A DNA stretch of 64,000 bases. It comes from Algoriphagus sp. (GTDB lineage Bacteria; Bacteroidota; Bacteroidia; Cytophagales; Cyclobacteriaceae). The notes beneath the pieces were generated by a model. The model was not told the origin of the DNA. It saw only the letters and a list, made by a program, of their open reading frames with translations, and made no database searches. This document shows, piece after piece, positions 54,455 through 62,371 of this stretch (the first letter of the stretch is position 1; each line of letters starts with the position of its first letter). The translations under genes and the position numbers were made by a program. The stretch is from assembly GCF_013373065.1 (NCBI RefSeq), contig NZ_JABXIN010000011.1, positions 1 to 64,000 on the forward strand. The letters run 5' to 3'.

Positions 54455-54955
54455 ATGAAAAAGTATTTATTGTTTTTTTTGATTTTTCTGGGGTTCCAAG
54501 TTGCCATTCAAGCTCAATCACCAGAAAGAGAAAAAGGTCGGGGGGTATATGTGGAACTGTTTGGAAATGGTATAACCTATTCTTTCAACTATGATCAACG
54601 ATTTGCAAATCGTTTTGATGGTTTAGGGTATAAAGCAGGGATTTCGTATTTCGCTATAGATGGAAGTTCATTGATGACCATTCCGGTAGGTTTGAATTAC
54701 TTATTGGGAAAGGAAGGAAAATACTTTGAAATGGGTATGGGGGCAACTTATCTACGTGGAGCTGATAAGGCTAATAATTTTACAGTAGGAGACTCCCGAA
54801 CCGTAGGGGATGGTTTTGTAGGAACCATGGTATTTGGCTATCGCCGTGAGCCTGTGGACGGTGGCTTTTTGTTTAGGGCTTCCTTAACTCCCGTATTTAC
54901 GGGAGAGTTCTTTTGGCCTTTGGCTGTAGGAATAAGTTTTGGCTATGCTTTTTAA
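54455..54955 (+). CDS. Putative outer-membrane beta-barrel-like protein, paralogue 2
   Basis: A 166-residue protein with a signal peptide (MKKYLLFFLIFLGFQVAIQAQ). GVYVELFGNGITYSFNYDQRF, YFEMGMGATYLRG, FGYRREPVDGGFLFRASLTPVF and the end FWPLAVGISFGYAF align with the gene just upstream, so the pair arose by tandem duplication. It lacks the Cys-containing loop of paralogue 1. The 9-nt gap indicates an operon. Function unknown; an outer-membrane location is likely. Confidence 0.72.
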   Translation: MKKYLLFFLIFLGFQVAIQAQSPEREKGRGVYVELFGNGITYSFNYDQRFANRFDGLGYKAGISYFAIDGSSLMTIPVGLNYLLGKEGKYFEMGMGATYLRGADKANNFTVGDSRTVGDGFVGTMVFGYRREPVDGGFLFRASLTPVFTGEFFWPLAVGISFGYAF

Positions 54956-54957
54956 TT

Positions 54958-55278
54958 CTACCGCTCAAAACCGTAGTCTTTTTCCACCAAACAAATCCGG
55001 GTTTTGAAAGATTGGTACCATGCATCTTTTCCTAGTTTTTGAGCGAGTTGATGTTCGCTTACTTCTTTCCATTTTTTAATTGATTCAAGATCTTTCCAAT
55101 AGCTGATTGTAATTCCCATTTGGTTGCGGACGCTCTCATGGCCCAAGTATCCAGATTGCTTCTCAGCTAATTCTACCATCCGTTCTGCCATTTCATGGTA
55201 TCCATCTTGATTTTCAGATAAATAATTCGTAAAAATTACTGCGTAGTAGGGTGGACTGGGAGTAGGAGCAATCATCAC
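54958..55278 (-). CDS. ABM-domain (antibiotic biosynthesis monooxygenase-like) protein
   Basis: A 106-residue single-domain ferredoxin-like protein. YYAVIFTNYLSENQDGYHEMAERMVELAEKQSGYLGHESVR and ISYWKDLESIKKWKEVSEHQLAQKLGKDAWYQSF follow the ABM family pattern (HxxA/W-rich dimer). Members range from heme-degrading and quinol monooxygenases to non-enzymatic dimers; the reaction here is unknown. It begins 9 nt after the serine hydrolase gene ends. Confidence 0.82.
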   Translation of the reverse strand: MMIAPTPSPPYYAVIFTNYLSENQDGYHEMAERMVELAEKQSGYLGHESVRNQMGITISYWKDLESIKKWKEVSEHQLAQKLGKDAWYQSFKTRICLVEKDYGFER

Positions 55279-55287
55279 TGGCGAAAA

Positions 55288-56502
55288 TTATTGGATACTT
55301 TCTAAGATTAAACGTATAAGTTCTGCTTTATCTCCATTAGGAATCCATCTTGCTACTACCACCAAATCGTTTTCCTGATCTACATAAATCATATTTGTAC
55401 CAGCTCCAATATGTAAAAAGGCGGATTCTGGTGCAGCGGGTACTTGTTCTTTATCCTGATTCAAGAAATAATTCATAAATCCATAGCCGGGATTGGCAGG
55501 GGTAGGAGTTTTAGATTTTTTGATCCAATCCTCAGAAATGAGCTGCTTTCCATTCCAATTTCCATTGCGTAAAGTGAGGTAGCCAAATCGTGCTTGATCC
55601 CATGCAGACAGCATCATTCCTCCTCCCCAATGAGATCCCCCACTTACAGATTGAACAATTTGTCCATCCAATACCACAAAGGAGTTTTCATATCCGGTCC
55701 ATCTCCAAGTATCACTAGCTCCGATGGGGTCCATGATTTTTTCCTTCAGTACAATGGGTAGGGGTTTACGCCAAATATTCAAAAGCGCAAGAGCTAATAC
55801 ATTGACTCTTGTATCGTTGTATTCATACTTGCTTCCGGGTTCATTTTGCGGTCTTGCTCTCTTTTGAGCAACTCCCTCCGCTGGACGGTCTGCCCAGTCA
55901 GGTTTTCCCCAAAGACTTCCTTCCCAATCGGAAGTTTGTCGTAATAAATGATCCCAAGTGATTTTTCGGTTATGCTCGGTCCCGAATAAATCAAACACAT
56001 CATCTTGCTCAAAGTTATCTGCTTTATTCATCATCAACCTTTCAGGTTGATAAGGGTAAATTGGCGCCATGTAGGGATAAACCAAATCATGTTCGCTTTT
56101 AATTAATCCTTCCTGAACGGCAAGTCCTGCGGTAGTTGACAGAAAACTTTTAGCCACTGAAAAGGTCAAATCTACTCGATTAGGATCTCCCCATTGACCG
56201 ACCACATATCCCTTGTAAATAATCAGTCCAGTCGCAGGTCCGCGTGTTTTCATAGGACCTACCGGATAACCAAAAGGCTCTCTACCAAATCCGCTTTCGT
56301 AATGGGCAATTTTTAAATTTGGATTCGCATTACTCTCATGAGCAATAGCAAAGTCTATGGCCTCCTGGATTTTTTCAGGATTTAGATTGAGTTCTTCAGG
56401 TGACTTTTGTTTCCAGTTTTCTTTTTCTGGGAAATAGGTTTGTGCAGAAACTTGCGTGAGGCTAAATGGCAAAAAGAAAGCCAGTATAATTCGTAAATTC
56501 AT
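55288..56502 (-). CDS. Secreted class C beta-lactamase-fold serine hydrolase
   Basis: About 404 residues from MNLRIILAFFLPFSLTQVSAQ, a normal signal peptide; the ORF-track start at 56553 adds 17 residues before it. The SxxK motif is SVAK (Ser115, Lys118) in DLTFSVAKSFLSTTAGLAV, and YND in KYEYNDTRVNVLAL is the likely second catalytic motif. GGSHWGGGMMLSAWDQARFG gives the family's later region. The periplasmic substrate is unknown. It is a different subgroup from the lipoprotein hydrolase at 31312-32580. Confidence 0.87.
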   Translation of the reverse strand: MNLRIILAFFLPFSLTQVSAQTYFPEKENWKQKSPEELNLNPEKIQEAIDFAIAHESNANPNLKIAHYESGFGREPFGYPVGPMKTRGPATGLIIYKGYVVGQWGDPNRVDLTFSVAKSFLSTTAGLAVQEGLIKSEHDLVYPYMAPIYPYQPERLMMNKADNFEQDDVFDLFGTEHNRKITWDHLLRQTSDWEGSLWGKPDWADRPAEGVAQKRARPQNEPGSKYEYNDTRVNVLALALLNIWRKPLPIVLKEKIMDPIGASDTWRWTGYENSFVVLDGQIVQSVSGGSHWGGGMMLSAWDQARFGYLTLRNGNWNGKQLISEDWIKKSKTPTPANPGYGFMNYFLNQDKEQVPAAPESAFLHIGAGTNMIYVDQENDLVVVARWIPNGDKAELIRLILESIQ

Positions 56503-56657
56503 TTTTAATTTTTTTGTGATTTTAAGAAAATGATCCGGATTGGTTTTGACCATTGGTGGATTTATTGAATTTCTACAAACTCTTTACTTTCGCATAAGTT
56601 ATCAAGATTGAAGATATCCTTTAAAGGAAAAAAGTTTTCAGCATTTTTACCCAGCAA

Positions 56658-57908
56658 ATGATGAGAGAAGAAAAGATTTACATTATCGGAGCGGGCCTAT
56701 CAGGTCTTATTGCTGCCCTGGAATTAGAAAAATCCGGATTTCGTCCAATTATTTTAGAGGCATCGGATCGAATAGGAGGCAGGATGAAAACTGATGAAGT
56801 GGATGGGTTTTCATTGGACCATGGCTTTCAAGTATTGAATACGGCTTATCCTGAGGCAAAAAAATATTTGGATTTCCAAGCCTTGCATTTGAAGACCTTT
56901 GATCCCGGAGCGGTGATTTTTGCAGGAAAGGAATCCTATATTATTTCCGATCCGATGCGTAACCCATTGAAGGTGGTGAGTATGGCATTTTCAAAAGTGG
57001 GGACTTTTATGGATAAGGTGAAGATGTTCACCCTGACACAAGATTTGAAGCAGAAAAGCTTTGAGGAGATATTTAGCGCTGAAAGTATTCCTACCCATCA
57101 ATACCTGAAGAATTATGGTTTTTCAGATCAGGTAATTCATAATTTCTTCAAACCTTTCTTTCGTGGAATTTTCCTTGAGAAGCATTTAAATACATCATCC
57201 CGAATGTTTGAGTTTGTATTTAAGATGTTTGCCAAAGGTCATGCTGCAGTTCCGGAAAAAGGAATGGGTGAAATCCCTGCCATGATCCGGGAGCAATTGA
57301 GCTCAACCCAAATCTTTTTCAATCATCCAGTTGCTGAAGTTGAAGGAACAACAATTACGCTTGAAAGTGGGGAAAAGTTAGAAGCTGATCGAATCATTAT
57401 CGCTGTACAACCTGATCGAGTGATGAGGCAACTTCAAGGGCAGTTTTCAGCGCCAAGGTCAGTGATAAACTTGTATTTTTCCCTTCAAAAATCCTTCCTG
57501 GCAAGGCCGATGATTGGATTGTTAGTGGGTGATCATTTGATTAATAATCTCGTCTTCATGGATGATGTATCCCCTGCCTACAGTAAAGATGGAAGAGCTT
57601 TGTTATCAGTAACGGTACTGGAGTCGGATTTGGATGAAAAAGACCTTGTAAAGGAAGTACAAAAGGAACTCAGTGAATTGTCTGGGATCAAACCGGATTA
57701 CTTTAAATTCATTAAAAGTTATCCGATTCAGTATGCCTTACCTTATGTCGATGATTTGAAATATTCAATTCCAGCTACCGAATGCAAGGTTTCTGACCAT
57801 GTCTTTCTTGCAGGAGATTATTTGTTAAACGGCTCAATCAATGCAGCAATGACATCAGGTAGACTCGCTGCAGAAGCTGTAAATCTCTCTTTCATGCCCA
57901 CTCATTGA
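56658..57908 (+). CDS. FAD-dependent amine-oxidase/phytoene-desaturase-like oxidoreductase
   Basis: A 416-residue flavoprotein. The dinucleotide motif GAGLSGLIAALELEKSGF with ILEASDRIGGRMKTDE (the GG doublet) binds FAD near the N-terminus, and VFLAGDYLLNGSINAAMTSGRLAAEAV is the C-terminal FAD motif. DGFSLDHGFQVLNTAYPEA is shared with the short protoporphyrinogen-oxidase/desaturase-like group. The substrate is not evident; carotenoid or squalene-type desaturation is only a possibility because no crt genes are nearby. Its 3' end overlaps the ThuA gene by 7 bp. Confidence 0.83.
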   Translation: MMREEKIYIIGAGLSGLIAALELEKSGFRPIILEASDRIGGRMKTDEVDGFSLDHGFQVLNTAYPEAKKYLDFQALHLKTFDPGAVIFAGKESYIISDPMRNPLKVVSMAFSKVGTFMDKVKMFTLTQDLKQKSFEEIFSAESIPTHQYLKNYGFSDQVIHNFFKPFFRGIFLEKHLNTSSRMFEFVFKMFAKGHAAVPEKGMGEIPAMIREQLSSTQIFFNHPVAEVEGTTITLESGEKLEADRIIIAVQPDRVMRQLQGQFSAPRSVINLYFSLQKSFLARPMIGLLVGDHLINNLVFMDDVSPAYSKDGRALLSVTVLESDLDEKDLVKEVQKELSELSGIKPDYFKFIKSYPIQYALPYVDDLKYSIPATECKVSDHVFLAGDYLLNGSINAAMTSGRLAAEAVNLSFMPTH

Positions 57909-58855
57909 TTTCCTAAAGGAGAATCATCGCAGGATACATCACCTATGACGTATTGTATTGCATCCAGAAAAAATTGAAGCAAGGCCGGATTTTCAAAACT
58001 TTGGGAATTGTGCGAAGGCGAGGCATAAAACACTTTTCCCTTTCCCTCTGATCTGATCCAAGCTGCATAGGTTTTGGGATGTATTCCAGTTCCTTTTCTT
58101 TTGCCTTGGATTTCCTCATTCTTGAAATACAATAAGGGCCTGAAGTTCAGTTTTTCATAGGCATTCATGTAAAAGTAAGGTTCATCAATATGCCGGAAAC
58201 CTTCAGAAGGGAATGCTTTTGTAAGCGGGTGGTTCGGGTCTTCAACCCAAACCGTGAATTCTTGCTGCGGGGGATGGTAATCAAAACTTCCACCAACCAA
58301 TTCGCTGAACGCATTGGATTTGTTTTGAGTAGTAATTCCTCCATGCAAGACCATCAATCCTCCTCCTGATTTTACATATTGAATAAGATTTTTTTCCAAA
58401 GACAAAGCTTTATTCATTAGCTCAACCGAGTCGGCTGATGAGGTAAGGCTCAATTGATCCCAAAATAGATTTCGGTGCTCTGGTTTTGAACAGGTATTAT
58501 TGAGTACCACCGCATCAAACTTTTGGAGGTTTTCAAGTTCGAAATTTTGGATATCCTTGCTTCCCATAACTTCAAAGACCCCTGATTTTTCTCCTAAAAT
58601 TCGGATCATTTCTTCAGTATGAGGGATCACCCAATGCTCAAAACCAGTATGGAGGGAAAAAACCAAAACCTTTTTCTTTTTAGAAAACGGGAATCTTGAT
58701 TTCTCAGGAGCTAATTGTTGGATTTTTTCCAGCCAAGCTTGATCCAAGGTGATCTCAGGTAAGTCTTGTGAATAGGAGTTCTGAGTACTAACTAGAAGTG
58801 CTATCCCTAAAAAGCAGGGCCAAGCTGTTTTCTTTATAGTTCTGATTATTTTCAA
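57902..58855 (-). CDS. ThuA-domain secreted protein
   Basis: A 317-residue protein with a signal peptide (about 1-29, ending STQNSYSQ). The ThuA/glutamine-amidotransferase-like fold is seen in KKVLVFSLHTGFEHWVIPHTEEMI, DAVVLNNTC, YVKSGGGLMVLHGGI, VWVEDPNHPLTKAFP and KGKVFYASPSHNSQSFENPALL. The domain is named after a trehalose-utilisation gene but usually occurs with sugar dehydrogenases in Bacteroidota; no enzymatic role is certain. It is divergent from the PmoA-family gene at 58909, which has a similar genomic association. Confidence 0.87.
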   Translation of the reverse strand: MKIIRTIKKTAWPCFLGIALLVSTQNSYSQDLPEITLDQAWLEKIQQLAPEKSRFPFSKKKKVLVFSLHTGFEHWVIPHTEEMIRILGEKSGVFEVMGSKDIQNFELENLQKFDAVVLNNTCSKPEHRNLFWDQLSLTSSADSVELMNKALSLEKNLIQYVKSGGGLMVLHGGITTQNKSNAFSELVGGSFDYHPPQQEFTVWVEDPNHPLTKAFPSEGFRHIDEPYFYMNAYEKLNFRPLLYFKNEEIQGKRKGTGIHPKTYAAWIRSEGKGKVFYASPSHNSQSFENPALLQFFLDAIQYVIGDVSCDDSPLGNQ

Positions 58856-58908
58856 AGTTTAATAGCTTAAGTTTCAGAGAATCTTTTTTACAATTTCTAC
58901 AAAAACCC

Positions 58909-59889
58909 ATGCGATTCAAAAAAATTAAAATCTTGATTCTTTTCAATTTGCTTCCATTCCTGGTAAAGGCTCAATCGGTTCGGTTAATTGAATTAGATTC
59001 TGCCGTTAATTTTTTTATCAATGAGCAACTGGTCTTGACTTATCAAAAAAGTAAAATGGCTGTTCCGGCAGGAGTTCCAGCTTCTTTCTCAAAATCAGGC
59101 TTTATTCATCCTTTAAAGACCATAAGCGGGGAGGTTTTGACTCGGGTTCAGCCTTCAGACCATTACCATCATTACGGAATTTGGGGACCTTGGACGAAGG
59201 TTAAGATTCAGGATAGAGAAGTTGATTTTTGGAATTTGGGTGATCAAAAAGGAAGAGTGGAGTTTGCTGAGGTATTGGGACAAAAAGCGGATGCTTCAGG
59301 TGCTGAATTTAGTGTGAGGCAACATCATTTTGATTTAACTGGATCTTTTCCCAAGCAACCTAGTTTAGTTGAGGATTTAAAGATTCGGGTAGAGCCAATA
59401 TCAAAAAAGAGGTATTTAGTGGATTATCATTCAACTTTTACCAATCAATTAGAACATTTCATTCTTTTCGAGGCCTATCGCTATGGAGGAGGGATTGCAT
59501 TTCGTGCTCGTCAAAATTGGAATCCAACGAATAGTGTGATTTTGTCTTCAGAAGGAAAAACGTGGGATGAAGTTGATGGGACAAGTGCCCGATGGATCAT
59601 GGTTTCTGGATCTACAAATAGCCCCGAGGAAAAATCTGGAATATTGATTCTAAGTTATCCTGGAAACTTTTCGCATCCAGAGCCACTTCGGGTTTGGCCT
59701 TCAGATTCGAATGATGGTAGAGAAAACGTGTTTATAAATTTTACTCCAACCCGAAACCAATCTTGGCGAATTGAGTCTGGAAAAACCTATACTCTTTACT
59801 ATCGACTCATTGTATTTGATGGAGAAATTAGTCTTGAAGAAGCAGAAGACTATTGGTCTACTTTTTCTTCAATTTCTATCCAGAAATAA
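58909..59889 (+). CDS. PmoA-family (DUF6807) secreted protein
   Basis: A 326-residue protein with a signal peptide (KILILFNLLPFLVKAQ). VQPSDHYHHYGIWGPWTKVKIQDREVDFWNLG is the hallmark of the family annotated 'methane oxygenase PmoA', a misleading label: it is not a monooxygenase subunit. The body is beta-rich (VFINFTPTRNQSWRIESGKTYTLYYRLIVFDG). Genes of this type cluster with ThuA and carbohydrate oxidoreductases in Bacteroidota and Planctomycetes, which suits a role in periplasmic sugar processing. Function not established. Confidence 0.83.
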   Translation: MRFKKIKILILFNLLPFLVKAQSVRLIELDSAVNFFINEQLVLTYQKSKMAVPAGVPASFSKSGFIHPLKTISGEVLTRVQPSDHYHHYGIWGPWTKVKIQDREVDFWNLGDQKGRVEFAEVLGQKADASGAEFSVRQHHFDLTGSFPKQPSLVEDLKIRVEPISKKRYLVDYHSTFTNQLEHFILFEAYRYGGGIAFRARQNWNPTNSVILSSEGKTWDEVDGTSARWIMVSGSTNSPEEKSGILILSYPGNFSHPEPLRVWPSDSNDGRENVFINFTPTRNQSWRIESGKTYTLYYRLIVFDGEISLEEAEDYWSTFSSISIQK

Positions 59890-59931
59890 ACCTTTTGTAT
59901 CGATTTTCATTAGTATTAAGAGGGCTATTGA

Positions 59932-59961
59932 TTGACCTTTTGCGTTTGAATTGTTTATTTG
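59932..59961 (+). promoter_or_regulatory. Candidate promoter of the aldo/keto reductase gene
   Basis: TTG (59932-59934), 19 nt of spacer, then TTTATTTG (59954-59961), one mismatch to TAnnTTTG, ending 28 nt before the ATG. Confidence 0.45.
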
Positions 59962-59989
59962 AAGTAGTAAACCCCATAGTAATTATTAT

Positions 59990-60937
59990 ATGAAAAATGT
60001 AGTGTTTAGAAATGGTGATAAAATGCCAATTGTTGGCCTTGGTACTTGGAAAAGTAAACCCGGCGAGGTAAAACAAGCTGTTTACTGGGCCTTGGAAGCA
60101 GGCTACCGTCACATTGATTGTGCAGCAATTTATGGGAATGAAAAAGAAGTGGGGCAGGGATTGGCTGAAGCTATTGCAGGCGGAATCGTAAAGCGATCCG
60201 ATGTTTTTTTGACTTCAAAACTTTGGAATGATTCACATAGGATGGAAGATGTGGGACCTGCTTTGGATAAATCATTGGAGGATTTGGGATTAGATTATTT
60301 GGATTTGTATCTCATCCATTGGCCTATTTCATTTAAGCATGGAGTTAGTTTTGCATCTCATCGAGAGGAGTTTTACACCTATGAAGATGTGCCTCTAACC
60401 CAAACTTGGTCTGCTATGCAGGAGCAAAAAGCCAATAAAAAAACCAAGCATATCGGGGTTTCCAATTTTAACAGCACCAAACTGATGGAGCTAATAAAAA
60501 TGAAGGAAGAGGTTCCGGAAATGAATCAAATCGAAATGCATCCTTTTCTTCCCCAAGAGAAGTTGGTGGAGTTTTGTAGACATCATCAAATCCTGCTTAC
60601 AGCCTACAGTCCTTTAGGTTCTCCAGATTCTCGCTCTGAAAAACATAGCCAGGATCCAAAACTTTTGACAAATCCTGTGGTATTGGAAATTGCCAAAAAA
60701 CATGGTGTATCAGCAGGTCAGGTTTTGATTGCGTGGTCTGTTGCTCGGGAAGTTGTTGTAATTCCAAAATCAGTCAACCAAAGTCGAATACTTGATAATC
60801 TTAAGGCTGCTGATTTAGAATTAGATGCGCATGACCTGATGGAATTGCGGGACATTGGGATTAATCACCGATTTGTAGATGGTACTTTTTTCACACAAGG
60901 ACATAGCCCATATGAATTAGGTGATCTTTGGGAGTAG
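59990..60937 (+). CDS. Aldo/keto reductase
   Basis: A 315-residue TIM-barrel NADPH reductase. The catalytic tetrad is complete: Asp43, Tyr48 (HIDCAAIYGNE), Lys77 (LTSKLW) and His110 (LIHWP). IGVSNFNSTKLMEL and VVIPKSVNQSRI are the usual cofactor-site regions. The order and length match the AKR1-like enzymes that reduce aldehydes and aldoses to alcohols; xylose or other aldehydes are possible substrates. No signal peptide. It is preceded by a likely promoter of its own. Confidence 0.92.
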   Translation: MKNVVFRNGDKMPIVGLGTWKSKPGEVKQAVYWALEAGYRHIDCAAIYGNEKEVGQGLAEAIAGGIVKRSDVFLTSKLWNDSHRMEDVGPALDKSLEDLGLDYLDLYLIHWPISFKHGVSFASHREEFYTYEDVPLTQTWSAMQEQKANKKTKHIGVSNFNSTKLMELIKMKEEVPEMNQIEMHPFLPQEKLVEFCRHHQILLTAYSPLGSPDSRSEKHSQDPKLLTNPVVLEIAKKHGVSAGQVLIAWSVAREVVVIPKSVNQSRILDNLKAADLELDAHDLMELRDIGINHRFVDGTFFTQGHSPYELGDLWE

Positions 60938-60955
60938 AGCTTTGTTTACGTGGTC

Positions 60956-61576
60956 TTATTCATCTACCTCGAGCTCTTCCAGTATTTCGGCAAGTTCATC
61001 GTAGTCTTTAAGTCCAGGCTTGATTTCCTCGCCACCCTCTAAAGCAATTCCAAATAATTTCAAATCACTTAGTAAGCTTTTGACGTTAAATGGTGTAATT
61101 CCGCCGGCTAGGATGACTTTAGCTTTTTTGGCAAGTAGTGCTAAGGATTTCATCTGATCTCCATCGAGGGTTGAAGAATCTGTTGTAATTAGAAGATGGA
61201 TATGATTCTCCTGAATTTTTTCTGCAACAGCTTCTTCGATGTGTTTGACTTCTTTTAAAGGAGCTTCGAATACAAGTTGATACCCTTTACCTGCAAAGTC
61301 TAAAAGCGTGTTCAAGTGGTTGTGCTGAATCCAGGTTACTGTAGGGTACTTTTCTAGTTTTTGAGAAACAATAGAAGTAGGATCATCTTTAAACTCAGCA
61401 CAAAATTCGCAACCTGAAACCCATCCAGTGATTTCTAGGAACAAATTGGGAGATACAAACTTATCTGAATTTTCATCCAGATTGAATCCGATTACATCTA
61501 CATACATACCGGAACTATAGCGTGCATCACTGAGATTGGTTACTCCACTTATTTTTACGAAAGTACTTAAAGCCAT
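60956..61576 (-). CDS. TrpF-like (phosphoribosylanthranilate isomerase fold) protein, probably not catalytic as TrpF
   Basis: A 206-residue barrel protein related to TrpF: FVKISGVTNLSDARYSSGMYVDVIGF at the start, ILAGGITPFNV and a late GIALEGGEEIKPGLKDYDEL match the C-terminal phosphate-binding end. The general acid of TrpF, Cys in K-I-C-G, is Ser10 here, and the usual Asp-containing loop with GGTGK is replaced by LLITTDSSTLDGDQ. It is therefore either an inactive paralogue or has another activity. No trp genes are nearby; the true trpF would be in the trp operon elsewhere. Confidence 0.75.
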   Translation of the reverse strand: MALSTFVKISGVTNLSDARYSSGMYVDVIGFNLDENSDKFVSPNLFLEITGWVSGCEFCAEFKDDPTSIVSQKLEKYPTVTWIQHNHLNTLLDFAGKGYQLVFEAPLKEVKHIEEAVAEKIQENHIHLLITTDSSTLDGDQMKSLALLAKKAKVILAGGITPFNVKSLLSDLKLFGIALEGGEEIKPGLKDYDELAEILEELEVDE

Positions 61577-61696
61577 GTCAAGGAATTTTAAGCGAAGTTA
61601 CTCATTCATTATTTTATAACCAGTGCTTTTAGGCTATCCATTTTTGGTAACTGTCTTTTTTTGTAGAAAAAGCGTAATTTTAAGCGTTTAGTATAT

Positions 61697-62371
61697 ATGA
61701 AGCGATTTCTAGCAGTTTTATTTTTCCTTTCGCCTATATTCTTTTCCTGTGACAGGGAAATAGAAGTTCCTAACTCTAATTCCGGATTTAGTTTTTTTCC
61801 TTTTTTGATAGGGAATTATTGGATCTATGAAGTTGATGAGCGGATTTATTTTGGAGAAAATGACTTTGAGGATCGTAGTTTCTATTACCGGGATTTGATT
61901 CGAACTGTCTATGTGGATGATGCTGGAGAGCAGGTGTTTATTGTGCAGCGAGATTGGTCTTCTGATCAGGAATCCTGGACTTTTGAAACAGAATATACCT
62001 TAGTTGTTCGGGGTCAAAATCTTATTATGAATCTAAATAATTCCCCGATCGTGGTTTTAGCTTTTCCTATTCAAGACGGACTTATGTGGGATGGAAACCG
62101 TTTTCGCGATGCTGTTCGGGATGATTTTCAGATCGAGCTAGAAACCCCAATTTCTTCAGAAAATGTAAGGCTGAAAGTGATTCAAGAAGAAGCTGATGAT
62201 CTAATCACCTTCCGTGACAAGCGGTATGATGTATTTGAAGAAAATGTGGGTTTGATTGAACGTTATTACGAAGTATTAACCTATTGTTCAAGAAATGATT
62301 GTTTGGGAGATCAATTGATAGATTCCGGGAAATTTGTACATATGAGATTAATACGATCGGGAAATGAATAA
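61697..62371 (+). CDS. Hypothetical lipoprotein
   Basis: A 224-residue protein with a lipoprotein signal ending FFSC (Cys18). The mature chain begins DREIEVPNSNSGFSFFPFLIGNYWIYEVDERIYFG and is rich in strands and acidic residues. It has two further Cys close together (CSRNDCLGD) near the C-terminus. No known domain is recognised. It overlaps the protease gene by 8 nt, so the two are translationally coupled, and it may be a surface partner of that secreted enzyme. Confidence 0.75.
   Translation: MKRFLAVLFFLSPIFFSCDREIEVPNSNSGFSFFPFLIGNYWIYEVDERIYFGENDFEDRSFYYRDLIRTVYVDDAGEQVFIVQRDWSSDQESWTFETEYTLVVRGQNLIMNLNNSPIVVLAFPIQDGLMWDGNRFRDAVRDDFQIELETPISSENVRLKVIQEEADDLITFRDKRYDVFEENVGLIERYYEVLTYCSRNDCLGDQLIDSGKFVHMRLIRSGNE

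Noticed and set aside
58909-59889. Methane monooxygenase subunit (from the PmoA family label)
   Set aside because: The protein is a signal-peptide-bearing beta-rich protein without the membrane helices or copper ligands of particulate methane monooxygenase.
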